In this document: in pieces, positions 36,601 through 48,795 of the stretch | How the letters are laid out: every line of letters begins with the position of its first letter | How positions within the stretch are numbered: position 1 is the stretch's first letter | Origin: Strobilurus pachycystidiatus | Lineage: Eukaryota; Basidiomycota; Agaricomycetes; Agaricales; Physalacriaceae | Length of the DNA: 64,000 bases | Reading direction: 5' to 3' | Assembly (NCBI GenBank): GCA_019915135.1 | Contig: JAHLMK010000012.1 | Span: forward strand, 1-64,000 | Notes under the pieces: model-generated | Seen by the model: the letters and a program-made list of their open reading frames with translations, nothing else | Database searches by the model: none | What the model was told of the DNA's origin: nothing | Position numbers and translations under genes: made by a program

Positions 36601-36984
36601 TGGGGGGGTTCGCGGCCAGTCATTCAGAAGCAATGACACTGCAACAGATTATGCAGAGGGTGGCGGGAGACCTGCGATGGATGCGCAGCGGCTTGGAAGA
36701 GCACACAAAATCAATGATAGTAGATTCAAACATCATGGAAGTCGCGCGAAGGGTGATGGAGAAGGAGGGGTTGGGGGAGGTGATGGGGGAAGAAGCGCTC
36801 TCTCAATTCAAGGAAGAACTCGCTGCCTGTCTCAAAAGATGGGAAGAGATTGTGGGTGAGGCGAGTCCGTCGCCTGGGCTTCTGTACTGCATGGAGCCTT
36901 GTTCTAGTCCCGTTTGACGAATTGCCATACTGCCAGGGAGGCTGCCCAAAGAGGTCTTTTAACTGTGCCGTTCTGCTCGGATAA
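33680..36984 (+). CDS. K-family uncharacterised protein, copy 1
   Basis: Fourteen exons. 33680-33736, 33792-33818, 33877-34011, 34064-34228, 34282-34356, 34405-34461, 34521-35066, 35114-35414, 35463-35932, 35982-36309, 36353-36472, 36521-36594, 36648-36855 and 36908-36984 join in frame to 879 aa. Introns are 43-59 nt. The middle matches copies 2 and 3 at the same intron positions: VPHLLHLLL, an intron, then VFAHVDWRALDF, then GAYDWGQKYVYTR, LVRLALAIYRDAP, LLLLAHLHQKLVVPMCEELP, and SLTDVETWVSGRCIRIEWP. The N-terminal part has basic clusters (RQLKRTREKSK, FMKRPR) suggesting nuclear import, and an exon repeated in tandem. Copies 2 and 3 end soon after the DVE-W motif; here the frame can be spliced on through acidic and helical exons to 36984. 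If that extension is wrong the stop is at 36341. I recognise no known domain. Confidence 0.65.
34154..34404 (+). repeat. Tandem duplication of an exon plus its intron inside K1
   Basis: Two 128-bp-spaced copies start GTGGCCAGGAAGCAGAGGATG at 34164 and 34292. Each copy carries coding sequence for GGQEAEDAGAE(G/A)HT and DVDIK, then an intron beginning GTGCGTTAGTT and ending TATCAG. The second exon (34282-34356) is exactly 75 nt, so frame is kept. The next exon (34405) starts with the same DYTGG, which suggests a third, diverged unit. Confidence 0.85.
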
Positions 36985-38034
36985 GGATGGGCCGGGGTGG
37001 GGTTGTTCTTATAGGGTAATCAGGGTTGCTGGCTTCTGGGACGGAGCGTCTGATTGGCGAACGTTCAGAATAGAGCATATTGGGCAGCGAGACACAGGCC
37101 GCATGCTGCACATGCGCTTTGCTGCGCAACAGCGGATCTTTTCTACAGTTCCAGAGGGAGGCGTGTGCGCGAGGGCCTCGCATGGCATTTTCCGACCGTT
37201 TGCCAATGTCCTCAGCAGCCCCTGGCGGAGCTCCTTTACCGTAGTGACCATCTCCGTTGCGCTGCAAGATGCCAGCCTTTGGCCCGTTGGTTTCCCCGCT
37301 CCATTTGGTACAAGCCCTGGGCCTGCGACCGTCCGTACACAATGAGGGTTTTCAAGTTGCTGTGTGTATTTGGTATGTCGCTCGTAGTTAGGGTTTCCTC
37401 ACTTGGGGAGTTGCAATTTCGGCGCACATTTTGGGCTGTGCTTTGTGAAGGTTTTTCTTTTTTTCTTGTTGTCCGCGACGAGTATGCCTGTAACTTCCGT
37501 GATGAAGGCAGATGTGTCATGCCTTTAATGGACTCTTTGGCGCTCGCTGATACACTTGACAGATTCAGGAAGACGGAACAACATTGACGTGGACCTTGCG
37601 CGTGTGGTCGAAACCCGTTGTGAAAGAGGCTTCTCACGCCTTCTCAGGGGGCCTGGTGTCGGTTGCAAGGGAGGGAAGCGCACAATCACCGTGGGCATAG
37701 CCCGAGAATGAAGAATCTCGCATTTCTGCTTACAAGACGCGCATGCTTCGAGATGGGAAGCTGGAGCGCTTTCAATGAAAGAGCACAGCATAATGATGCA
37801 CAGCTTTTGGAAAGCAAACGCGTGTTTCTCACATGACCCGAACCGAGAGTCGTTTGGTGAACAGAATCTTGAAGGACGAGTATGCTGCTTGGTGGGCATC
37901 AGCATTGTGTCCCGAGGGCCCACCGCCCCAGTGGCCCATCACAGTGGCAGACGCCGACGATGTATGCTCTGTAAGTGTACTTATTCAGAGGGTTTGGAGC
38001 ACTTTGGGATGCGAGAGAGGTACTGGGGAAATAA
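36985..38034. other. About 1 kb without a supportable gene
   Basis: Several mid-length ORFs overlap on both strands with no recognisable content. One plus-strand ORF at 37833-38120 (RLVNRILKDEYAAWWASAL) looks mildly protein-like but has no partner exons. Confidence 0.35.
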
Positions 38035-39458
38035 TTAAATGGAGGGCCAGGCCCCTTTCCCAACCGGTTTCGCCCTGGGCCTTACCCGTTTATGAGGGTT
38101 GGACGCCTCGGTCCTCTTAACGATGACCTCGTCTGTGGGATTATCCGCACCGTCATCTGATTCATAAGGGAACATGGCGACGCCGTATGCGCTGCTGTCA
38201 CGAAGGATTTGGATAGCGTCGAGGTCACTGACAATGTCTTGATCCTCCTTGATGAGCCGCATGGCAAGCTCCGGCAAAAGTACTCGCTCGAGAAATTGTT
38301 GGCGGGCCATGGGCTCAGGCGGAGGGCGACTGGAGGGTAGAAGTGCCGAGAGGGCTTTCCACATGACGACAAATCCTTGTTCCCCGTAACTACATCGATG
38401 ACTGGTCAGCGGATCAGAACCTGTGTGTAGGCACTCACTATCCCGCCTGCATCTTCTCAAGGTTGGCAAGCTGATTGTGTATGGACGCCATGCCCGCTTT
38501 GCCCTTCTCACGGACTTCGCGGGTGGCTTCTTGCCAGAAGAAGTTTCCATCCCTTTGGCCTGGGTCGGCGATAAGTAGGGCCAGTTGCGGGAGTTTCTCC
38601 TGCACACGCCGATGGAGGCTGGCAAAATAATATGCTCGGGCCAACCGTGCCTCTTCGCTTCCGGCAGGAGCTTTGTTTCGAAGCGATGGCGGGTACATAC
38701 TGAGATAAACAACTGCATGGGCGCTTTCCTGCCCAATGGGTTTGTCGGGCGGGGGTGAGGGGAGGACTGACGGCGGACATGGTCGAACATTTGACCTAAT
38801 CGAGGTGAACAGAGGGTGGGGAGGAGCTCGTCGCAATAAGGACACAAGTCCTTTGGATCAACGTCGGGGTCAAGGAAGCCTGCCGCAGTTCAGACAAGTT
38901 AGGGGAAAGTGTGGATGAGACGAACAGGCATCTAGATCCCCATCAGAGTCTGGTTTGGGACTGCGACGGTGGAGCTGTCAGATAGTAAAAAGGCTGAGTT
39001 TGGATAGTTTCACCTCGCACCGTACGTCGTAGGGGGGTTTGTGTTCAAGGGTTCAAAGCCCTCTTCAGAGGAGGACTCGTCCGAGGACACGACGCGTAAC
39101 CCGATATTACCGCGAACAACGGTAGACGACTGTTTGGCCAAACGAGCCTTTGACTTGGACGGTGATTTCTTGGGTGAACGCGCGACGGGAAACGGTTGAG
39201 GTTGTCGGCGCGAGATAGGAAGAGGGTGAAGATTGGCAGGAGTTTCCTTGCCCGAATCAGCATCGTTCTGCAATGGTTCGCGGTCAGATGGCGGATGGGT
39301 CGAGTTCGGGTGGAACGCACCGCAAGGGGGGCTGTTAACTGGTTTTCTTTAGTGGTGACTATGGGTCCGGGCGTTGGTGCCGGTTCTTTGGGTTTGCTTG
39401 AGGTAAGGCGCATAGCCATGCGCCGGCCAAAGGCTGTTGGTCGATGTTGGTTGTGCAT
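38035..39458 (-). pseudogene. RTC4-like protein, with two apparent single-base frameshifts
   Basis: Exons begin at 39458-39321, then 39267-39026, then from 38960; the last intron is 38438-38390. The N-terminal half is disordered and basic (RSPKKSPSKSKARLAK). The RTC4-like domain is clear: FPLTCLNCGRLP, DLCPYCDELLP, NPLGRKAPMQLFISVCTRHRFE, LLPEAKRHGWP, then FASLHRRVQEKLPQL and, after the last intron, YGEQGFVVMWKAL. Reading this order needs a 1-base shift near 38871-38878 (CTTCCTTGACCCC) and another near 38621-38635. Neither fits an intron. In Saccharomyces RTC4 was found through suppression of a telomere-capping defect; its biochemical role is unclear. The copy is a recent pseudogene or the assembly has indels. 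Its CACGTG-free upstream gap to JmjC copy 2 is only 76 bp. Confidence 0.75.
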
Positions 39459-39534
39459 GGGAAGAAATAATCGGTACACTAATCATGATTTCATAGCACG
39501 TGTGAGGATAGGTTACAGATAGTTGGCTGCCTAA

Positions 39535-42500
39535 TTAATGTCGCCCCCGTTTCTGGGTCTGATCGGATGCTGCGTCGGGGTTCCGACGCTTTCTCGTCGA
39601 GCGACGGGAGCCTTCCGCGGGTGCCTTTTCCGTTTGCTGGGAAGACAAGGCGAGGCGGCTGAGAGCGGCGGACCCATCCTGATCGAGATCCCGTCCCACA
39701 TCTGTTTCTCCTGTGTGGCCTACATTGTGGACGGTCGCTTTGGGTCCTGCCTGTGCGAGGATGGCCTTTTCAGCCGTATGCGCTTCCATAGGATCAATGG
39801 GGAGCAGGGTGACCACGTCTTCGAGGGTGGCAGAGGGCGAGGGGGTGGGGGAGGGCGAGCGGGCTGCCGGAGGCTGCGCGACCGCAGTAACTTCGCCTTC
39901 GAGGTATGGAAAGAGGAGTTCGGGTGGAACGGGGTCGGACGGAAGGTCGATGGGTTCGTCGAAGGAGAATGTGACCTGGAAAACTGTAGCCCAAAGATCG
40001 TTCATTGCCTTGCGAAGTGCCACTGGTTCAATGCGCTGCGGAGTATCTTCAATGTCGCTGAAATTGTTAAAGTTACGGCGGACGATGGCGAAGTATCCCC
40101 AAATGTTTTGATAAAACATGCGGGGAACATCGGAGAAGACGTTGTGGATGCATGTCACGGTGTAGCGCGCACGGTGCCATTGGACGAAGTCTTTGAAAAC
40201 TGTCGTCGCAATGTGACACTCGACAAAAACACTACTGTGTTTATCTGGACCAAGGAAGAGGACAGCGGTAAGAACGGTCAGCCCGAGATATAGGATGTCG
40301 ACAAGGCCAGAGAACTGGTCGGGTGGCGGCACATATTCTTCGTCGACTTCACCTGAAAGTTTTTTAGTGGTAGCCGGATTAATAGGTGGGGCGATAGTAC
40401 CGATCAAACAACGCTTGCACCAACAAACGAGGAAGCGGGCATATATAGCCCATGTCTCAGTGTGGGTCATGTTGGTCACCGAGTAATCGATGACCGTTGT
40501 GTGAATGAGTGAGGGCAGTGCCCGCCGCATGACGAATCGGTTGAGGAACTGCGCCCCCCGCATGGCACAGTCTGTGAGGTTGAGAACGTAATGCTCGGTA
40601 CCGGGGGGCATGACACTGACACAAAGTTTAGCGAAAAGACAAAAAAAAAAAAATAGGGTTCCGTGTGTGGTTTGAGCTTACACTACATCCCCTGGCTTCA
40701 TGTAGATGGCCGTCGTGACCATGTCGCTGTATTTCGTGCGAGCCTGTTCTCCAGACCACAGTTGACAGAAAGGGACTGGTTGATTCGGGTCAAAGGCTCT
40801 TTTGACGGGGAGCCAGAGCTTCTTCCCTTTGACGAGTAAGACGGCGGTTGGAAGGCCGCTGGCATCATGGTGCAGGTCAGTGTCAGATCCCTCACCACCG
40901 AGTAACTGCCAGTATAATCCCTGCGTCACATCAATGCGACAAGATGCGGCCGGGAAGATAGTGGCGGTATCTCTCAAGACAAACTTTATCTGACACAGGG
41001 ACCTATGAAAGAGAAGAGTTAAATATGTGAGAGAGGAGAGGTAGTGACATCCTACTTGGTGAGGGGGGGCATGGTGCTCGGGGCCGTCTCGTCCTGTGGG
41101 ATGTCAATGAGATTGACAACATCGCCCTTGTCGCCGAGGGCCATCTCCGCCAGTACCTGCATGATCGTCAGATCACGGTGGTACCCAGGTAGGTCTGCGT
41201 CCTGTAGGTCGACAAAGTCTCTGAGGAGCGGGTCTGGCGAGAAAAGGTTAAGAAGTGGAGCAGAGGGCAATCGGAAAAGGGACAAACAAGTAGCGGAGTG
41301 TGGAGCATTGACATCGACCCAGTGAGTGAAGAGTGCGGGAGAGATGGGTCCAGAGGCTGAATGCGGCCTTTTAGTGGAACAGTGGATGTGGAGGACGGTC
41401 TGGGATGCAAGGTCTAATTTCTGGAGGCGGGTGAGGTTTAACCAGTCATCGCTTGACCGACGAGAGACGACAGGGCCATCTGCTGACGGCGCGGACTGAG
41501 GCAACGTTGCGAGGGGGCGCATATGGTGAGCGGAAAGCAATCCGCGGATACGTAAGGAGAAAAGCGGAGCCTGGAGCTGGGTGAGCGGCGAGGCGATATG
41601 GGAGGAGGCATGACCGACATAGTGTTGCAGTACGCGGACTTGTTCGATGACCCACTGTTGGCGTTCGGCGTCGAACAAGGGCAGTCCAAACGGCGCTGAT
41701 CGCTGTGTGTCAGGGTGTGAGAGGGAGGAATAGGAGGGATTACAAGTGGCAAACTGAACCCTACCTGCGTGCGCTTTGTTGTTCGAACGCCGACCACCTC
41801 TTCGGAGGCTGGAGGAGGGAGGGCTGGCACGATGATGGCGCAGTGCATGAGCGACTCGGAGATGCGTTCGGCCCGGAGGCGAATGGTTTTGCGCTCAACG
41901 AGCGACGCATGTTCAAATGCGACGCGAGGAGGTAGCAAAAAAGTGAGGGTGTCAGGTGCCTTTCTCTTGCTTTTCGTCTTCACCTTAGTGGAGGGTGGCA
42001 TGACATGGGCGGCAGATTGAGGTTTGGCAACCCTGCGTTCTGCAGCTCGGGGTGGCGGAACGGCGGTAACCGTGAGAACGGTGCTGGCTCTGGCTGTGCG
42101 AGCTCTGTCACTGTTGGGCGATGGGTGGCGGTCCTCCGAGGCATCGGGTTGAGGGCGTGGGGAAGGTGTTCGGGAGACGCGGTGAGCCTCAATTGACGAA
42201 GTCGAGGGGAGGTGGGTTTGGGACGAAGATGGAAGGATAGCCAGAGGAGCTTTGGCTCCGTGAGGTTCAGAGGCTGCAGGATGCGCCGTGCCGTCTTCGG
42301 GCATTGGACCCCGCGGGGATTTGAGGGGAGGGGCGGAGGCGGCTTCATCGGTAATGGCGGAGAGGAGCCCGGCATACCAGAGTTCGTGTTGTGCGTCCGG
42401 CAGGGAGGGTAGGTGTTCTTCAACAGCAATCAAGAGCTGAGCGACGGCTGTTCTGAGGTCAGTGCCGTTGTAGGCAATGGTGTAGACGCATGTAAAGGCA

Positions 42501-43599
42501 GCGCGCTCGAGCGCATGAAGGAGGTCTGAGCCTGGGTTTTTGTAGTGATGGAACAAGTCGGCCAACTGAGGGGGTCATTATGTCCTGGTATATGGATGGC
42601 AGTGGAACATACCTGCAGCATGGCCAGTGACGACATTTGCCTCAGCTTCTTGACGACAGGTGTGAAGAGGAAGATGGGGGAAATGGCGAGGAAATGGTAA
42701 AAGTCGGGAAAGTGGCCATAAGAGCTGGCGTGTTCACTTTCGAGGTCCCCTAGAACTGGGTGCGCGCCCTTTTCACCCAACCTACGATGGTTGATTCAAC
42801 GGTGGGACGGTCATGAATTATTGATGGGACGTACGACGCCAAACTCTCAACAGGAATCAAATCGGGTGTCTGAGAGATTGCCATGAGTGGGTGGTAGAAG
42901 CGCAACATGAGAATCAATTTACGAGTTGTGCTCTCAGTAGATCAGCAAAAATGGTTACTCGAAGGAGGAATGTGGAGGAATGCAAAGCAGAGAGGGAGAT
43001 CTGATAGGCGTTAGTAATAGCAGCGAGACCGAGATCTGAACAGGAATCAGGTGCTTCCGCGAACGGGGCGGGTTCGCTTGCAACAAAGTGCTTGAGGGAG
43101 GCAGAGTGCTGTCGGAATGCTTTGAGGGTTTTAGGAATGTCTCCGAGCGCACCAAACATGTCGCGCGCGTGTTTCAGTGTGGGGATTTGGAAGGCCGGTT
43201 TTTTCCGTTCCGCTGAAAGGAAAGGTGGGCGGGTTAAGACACACTGCTCTGCGAGACGAACAACGTGGGCACGGTACAAGGTCGACTGCATAGCTTTGGC
43301 GACAGGATGCTTTGCGCGGGAGCTTATGGCGTGGAGGGTCAACTCGCGATGTTCGCCCGTATCTGAGGTGAGCTGTGGGAAGGTGGCGAGGTAGCGCGCG
43401 CTATGGGAAAACGCTGACACCGCGGCCTGTGGCTGTTGAGGTATCGGACGAAGATGTTGCTTACGGGGCGACGCACCTCGCGAAACGCTTCCTCTTTGGT
43501 GGCAGCATCGGTGATTTCACTGTGAATGCGATGGAGATTCAGCGCAACGAAGAAGGGGGTGTTATCGAGACGGGCGCGGACAATGAGTTGGTCAGTCAT
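39535..43599 (-). CDS. JmjC-domain protein, copy 2 (ligands intact)
   Basis: The start is the ATG at 43599 and the stop is at 39535. Order: N-terminal helical region (RARLDNTPFFVALNLHRIH), family motif DFYHFLAISPIFLF near 42700, a second helical block (LLHALERAAFTCVYTI), a Pro/Ser linker, then the JmjC region. That has LPGYHRDLTIMQVLAEMALG, GLYWQLLGGEGSDTD, and HHDASGLPT, where the HxD is His at 40872-40870 and Asp at 40866-40864. It is followed by KGKKLWLP, AIYMKPGDVV and PPGTEHYVLN (third ligand His at 40593-40591). JmjC proteins are Fe(II)/2-oxoglutarate oxygenases, often histone demethylases or protein hydroxylases; substrate unknown. The intron inside the GDVV motif (67 nt, with a T14 run) is at the same codon and phase as in copies 1 and 3. 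The tail RRSTRKRRN and KRGRH is a likely nuclear signal. Not every internal exon was resolved. Confidence 0.82.
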
Positions 43600-43662
43600 G
43601 GCTGCAGGATGGAATGTGCATTGGTGACGTAATATTGATTTGTAAAACTAACCAGCCTACGT

Positions 43663-46600
43663 CTACCGGTGCTCCAGCTCCAATTGAATCAGCCTCCCCT
43701 GCTTGTCCTTTCCTTCTCCGGGCACCACGAAGAAACGATGTGAACCTGCGTTGCGCGACTTGCGATCGCATTGATTGAGGGTGGGCGGGGGGTTGGGCTG
43801 CAGGTCCAGGGCGGGAGCGATGGTTCCTGCCCAGTACTGGGACAGGAGCTGGCGTAATGCGGGTCGTTGTTCCCGGGACGCTTTGTGCGAGAGATAACAT
43901 GCAAAGGCCTCCCAGTAGTGTCTCGCAAATGTGTCCAAAAATGACCTGACATGTTTCGGCGGCTGGAGCTGATCCTGGAGGGGGGTAGGGGATAGCATGC
44001 AGGTTGTTTCATCGTACGTTTGCGACACTACGTGGTAAAATCGATGAAGTTTTGCGACGTACAGTCGGAAATGAGCGAGAGCGACGTCACGCTCAACCTT
44101 GAAGGAATCGCACGATTCCTTATCCAGCAGGAAGGGAGTGGAGAGGAGGCCTAGAGCGCCTATGCTGGCATTCTGGAGTGTCACGAAATCAGGCGTGCAG
44201 GGCGGTTGTTCTGGCAGATGGCTTCGGTTGGTGAACGATGATTGGGTTGATCGAGGACGAACCAGTCATGTATTGCCAACAACTGTGCAAGATTCCACGG
44301 GCATGCAATGCCCATGCGAATTTTTCTTCCTGTCTCCATATGCATGCCAAATGGATGAGGGCGGGAACGGTAATGGGATAGATCATCTCGTGATGGGCAT
44401 GGGTCTTGCGGATGATGGTGTGTTTGAGGGCCACGATGTGAGTGCTGCTGAAGGGATGGATGACACTGTGAGGGTATGGTGAGGGATTGGAGGGAGGGAG
44501 GTTGGAAGCACGTACAGTTCGTCACCAGCAGTCATGCGAAATAATACTGTCTCGTTGACTTCTCGGCCATCGTCAAACAAACAGCAGTAGTCGAGGGTTG
44601 TGTTGTTTGTCCAAGAGACACGGATGATGATTTCCCCTTGGAGAATTTGAAGTATGAGAGGCGAAGCATAATCGACATGGAACTTGTCATAGACCATGCC
44701 GCGCGACAACATGGCATACGAGTAGCCTCGGTGCCAATCAACGAGGGTGGATTGACATTCCGGCGGAAGCTGGTCGGTGGTACGATTGATGTAGTCGTCG
44801 CCGGCGCAAAGCAAGCTATTCAATGATCAGATCTGGCGGCGGCGGGGGGGTGGGTGTGGTTACCTTGTGAGCGGCGTGGCTTCAACTTGCTGATGGTGGA
44901 TAACAGGTATGGAATCCAAGTGGAAGAACACGGTGAGCGGTTTGGGCTGCCGAATGGCAGCGCATGCTTGCTGGGGTGTGAGGTCGGGGTGTGGGTTTCG
45001 AGGGGTGTCTGGGAAGGACGTGTGAGTCGTGAACCAAATGCAAACAGTAAATGGTCACACATTTGGTGGGAGTCGGTTCGTCGGGTCGTACATGATTGAG
45101 GAATGTCAATGGGCTGAACGACGGTTGCTCGCGGGCTTTCAAGTGAACTACAGGTTTGGTGTATAACAAATCAAATTGCGCGGGTGATTTCCACTTTGCC
45201 CACGCCCGCGTTGATATAGTGAGGGTGTCAGTGGGCTGTTTTACCGCGCCATAGGATTTGCACACGGAGAGGAGGTTCCTTGACTGCGTGCAACGTGAGA
45301 AATAGGGATTCAAGGAGGGGGGGAGGCCGTGACTCTCACCGTGGAGTGATGGACTGTGAGCTTCACGGTTTCAGGACGCTTGGGTTTCTCTGGGGACGGG
45401 GTTGTGGGGGGTAGTGGAATGTGGATCACGCAGTTCGGCGGCTGCGCAATTATTGAATGGGTCAGTGCGGAGTATGTCAAGAGAGAGAAGAGGCGTGCGT
45501 ACATTGCCTGTTAAAAGAAACTGAGGGGTATCAGATCCAACTTTCATCACCAAAGTTGTCCTGACGCGGTCGAGAGGAGCGGCAGGTTGGATGATGCGCA
45601 TCGGGAAAAAAGGGGCTGAATCAACCCGTGCAGCCTTTGCGACGCGCGGGTCAGATTGCGATGGCGAGTTTTCTGCGGGTCTTGGTCTCTTTTTTGTTGC
45701 CGTGTTGGATGAGGGGCGGTCCGTGGGCTGGACCGTGCGATTCCCGCCTTCTTGCTGGTCGACGGCCGCGGGGATGTTGCTGTTGGACGGATTGGGGGTA
45801 GGGGGAAGCTGGCGCGGGATGCGCCCTTGTGCTTTGGCTCGAGGCAGGACACCTGCAGATGCCCGATTATCGTGACTGCGGGTTGCTCTGCAAGTAGGAG
45901 GATCGATTGGTGTTGTAGCTGCCGGGATCGATCGCGTGCTGCTAAGTGTCGTGGGCGAGGTCGAGGAAATTGGCGGAGGAGGAGGGGAGTGTTCACGGGG
46001 ACTCAAACGACCCGGAAGGCGATCGGAATTTTGAGTCGCACCTGGCACTTCCCTGACCGATAGTGTCTTGTTCGGAGTCTGGGGTGGGGTAATGGGCTGT
46101 GGAGGGGCGGTAGCAGTGGCGCTTACAAGACGGATGTCGGGTCTGGTGAGTGTAGGACTGGACGAATGTGCCGGTGTGCGTGCGGGTAGCCCGGACGCTA
46201 GCTGCGCAGGCCCACGCCCACCACTTGGTGGTGTAGGGGCCTGTTCGGAGAGGGGCGTCGGTGGTGGTGTGCGAGGCTGTGGGGCCATCTGTGCGTGGGT
46301 GGGCGAGTTCTGGGGAGGGAGCGCCACCCCACGGTCATTTCCCGTCTCGCTGGGCGGTGGTGGGGGGAAGATATCGGAAATGACGGTCGCAAACCACTTT
46401 TTCCACGCTGATGTATCCTCACGCTTGAGCGCGTTTTCAATTTCCAGGGTGAGCTGGGTGATGGCATCCATGACGGGCGCGTGTTCCACGGCAATGCTGT
46501 TGATGCACGACCAACATGCCAACTCCAATGACTGGAAAGTTGCGCAGGAAGGAGACGACTTTTTCCGGCGATATCTGTTGCCAGCCTGGCGGTGCTTGGT

Positions 46601-47229
46601 TGAGAGACTACGTGTTATGCACCCGGATGAAGCGCACCTGCAGAACAGCAGTTTGACCGCAGTCGCGCAACTTTTGAGGCGTTCGATGAAGGAAGAAGAT
46701 GGGGGACATCGTCGTGAACAATAGCCAGTCGATGTTGTTTTTGCCGAAGGTGTGTTCGTGGTATTCCTTGGCCGCCTCACTACGGACCAAACGGGAGATC
46801 AGCGATGTTGTCAATGCAGTGGAGATTGCCTACTCAAGCTGATTCAGAGACATGACTTCGTCGGTCTGGGGGGGGGGGAAGTCAATGGGAGGAATGAAAT
46901 AGGGGCCTTTGTCGACATACGGTGATGTGGCGAAGGTGGTCCGCCAGTAGCGTGGCTTTAAAAATGAAATATCCTTGTTCGGTGCTGCGCCGGCCTTGCA
47001 GATACCCGTCCAAAATTGTTCCCGAATTGGTAGAAGGCGAGGAGTGAAGGGTCGTTTTGGCAGCGGTGAACATGACCGTAAACTTGGTCGCGAAGGCAGG
47101 TAAGTCCTTGAGTTTCTGCCACAGTAATGCGATCTGCGTGCTAGTGGGTCCGCTCACTGCGAGTTCTTCCGTACAGGGTTGGGAACAAGTATCCGGGGCC
47201 ATCTCCTGCTGGTAAAGCAGCCTTAGCTG
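43663..47229 (-). pseudogene. JmjC-domain protein, copy 3: C-terminal part, cut off by an inserted element
   Basis: The minus-strand coding resumes at 47229 (QLRLLYQQEMAPDTCSQ), directly beside the left end of the long-TIR element. It continues as IALLWQKLKDLPAFATKF, matching the middle of the N-terminal domain of copies 1 and 2. Next come the family motif as DWLLFTTMSPIFFL (near 46740), a helical block, a long Pro/Ser/Thr linker (46500-45600) and the JmjC exon (44823-44479). HVD is intact (His codon 44679-44677), the intron sits in AGDEL at the conserved phase, and STHIVAL supplies the third His (44440-44438). The C-terminus ends at 43663, 63 bp before the start of copy 2. The catalytic residues survive, so the break by insertion is probably recent. 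Confidence 0.75.
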
Positions 47230-48639
47230 CTACTTACATGTATCAAAATGTGCCAAATGGCACACATATGTGATGCATGAAATGTGCCAAATGGCATGAA
47301 GAGCCAGGATATACTGGCAGAAAAGCGGGTGCATGGCGGGGATGGCTGGGATGGACAGGCTGGCCACTGGGTGGCGGGGCGGGTAGGTTGGGTGGCTGTG
47401 AATGAGCGGGTAGGTGGCGGGAATAGCTGCCTAATTGAGATGAATGGGGAGAGGGGGGAAATGGGGGCTGGTTGGTATTGGGGTGGGGTGGGGGCTAGGG
47501 TCTCAATATATGGTAGGGTGATGAGGGAGGGGTGGGCGCTTGCTGGGCTGGTTGGGATGGAGGTGGGGGTAGCTATAAAAGTGTGGCGCAGTTGGGGATG
47601 GGGGTGGGGTTGCTAGGGGTGGGCTGGGGTGAATCTGTGGGGGGTAGGGTAGGCTACTGTAGGCTGCTGTGGCATAAAAAATACGGTATAAAAGTGGGTA
47701 TTGGGGGTGGGTAAATCAGATATAATATTGCGGTGATCGGGAATCATCAGGGGGTGATTGGGGTATTGTTTGCGGCTTTCTGAGCTTGATCGGAGCCTCC
47801 TTTTGATGGGAGCTTGGGGAGGAGGTCCCACCTCAATTTGTGGCGCATTTTTGAAAATTTAGGAAACCTACAAAACCACAAAAAAGATTTTACCCGCAAC
47901 AAAAAAAAACTGGAAATGTAAATACGCCACACTTTGTTACAACAATGTACATAGTCTACCATTCCGCCAAATATATACCATTTAGAGAGACACGGAAAAA
48001 AGAATGGGAGGGAGGGGTAAGGGAAAAGTGATACGGAATTGTTGTTCCGCAACGGCGCGGGAAGCCCAAGTGGGCGACCCACATACCGAGTACGGAAGAT
48101 AGAATGCACACACCACACCAATCAAAGCAAACACACCGTCAAGTGCATTGTTCAATTGGTGCAGTGTGGGGGAGGGATGAAGAAGCCGCCGTGAGGTGGC
48201 GGGCGTGGTAGTACGGCGAAGGCGGTAATGGTGCATGGTGGTGCTGGGGCGGGACAGGGCGCGCAGTGGTGAAGAGAATAGTGCACGGGGTGGGTGTATA
48301 CGTCGCGCCGCTAGTGCAGCATCGGCATCAATGTATTGTGGGGGTGTGAGTGTGCTTGAACGGGGTGGGCTCAACCCGCGTGCTGCGTCGCCGTCGTCCG
48401 TGCGCCGTATCATTGACGTCCATGTGAAGTCGTCGCCGGTGTGTCAACCACGACGCTCGGCGCGGCCCCCATGCAAAAAAAGCAGCCCGATCCGGATCTT
48501 CGAGATCTCGGTGTGGTCGCGATGGGTGGTGGTGAGGATGGGCACAACGAGGATGGGCACAACGGCGGCGTCATCCTCACCCAGCGGCAGCATCGTCTGC
48601 GCCCCCGCGGCGGCGGCGTTCCCCCGTCACCGTCGTCCG

Positions 48640-48795
48640 GGTTGCGCGCTGCCGTCGTCCGTGTTCCTGGCTGCTGTCGTCCGTGTTCCTGGCTGCCGTC
48701 GTCCGTGTTGCGCGCTGCCGTCGTCCGTGTTGCGCGCTGCCGTCGTCCGTGTTGCGCGCTGCCGTCGTCCGTGTTTCTTGCCGCCGTCGCGCCGT
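48640..48795. repeat. 22-bp minisatellite
   Basis: GTCGTCCGTGTT recurs at 48698, 48720, 48742 and 48764, exactly 22 bp apart, with two or three more diverged copies upstream (CCTGGCTG variants). It lies in the left arm only; the right arm has just short related GACGACGACCACGG words near 51050. Confidence 0.85.

Noticed and set aside
40641..40654. Poly-A/T run as retrotransposon tail
   Set aside because: The run lies inside a JmjC intron whose splice sites match the paralogues; no target-site duplication or element sequence adjoins it.
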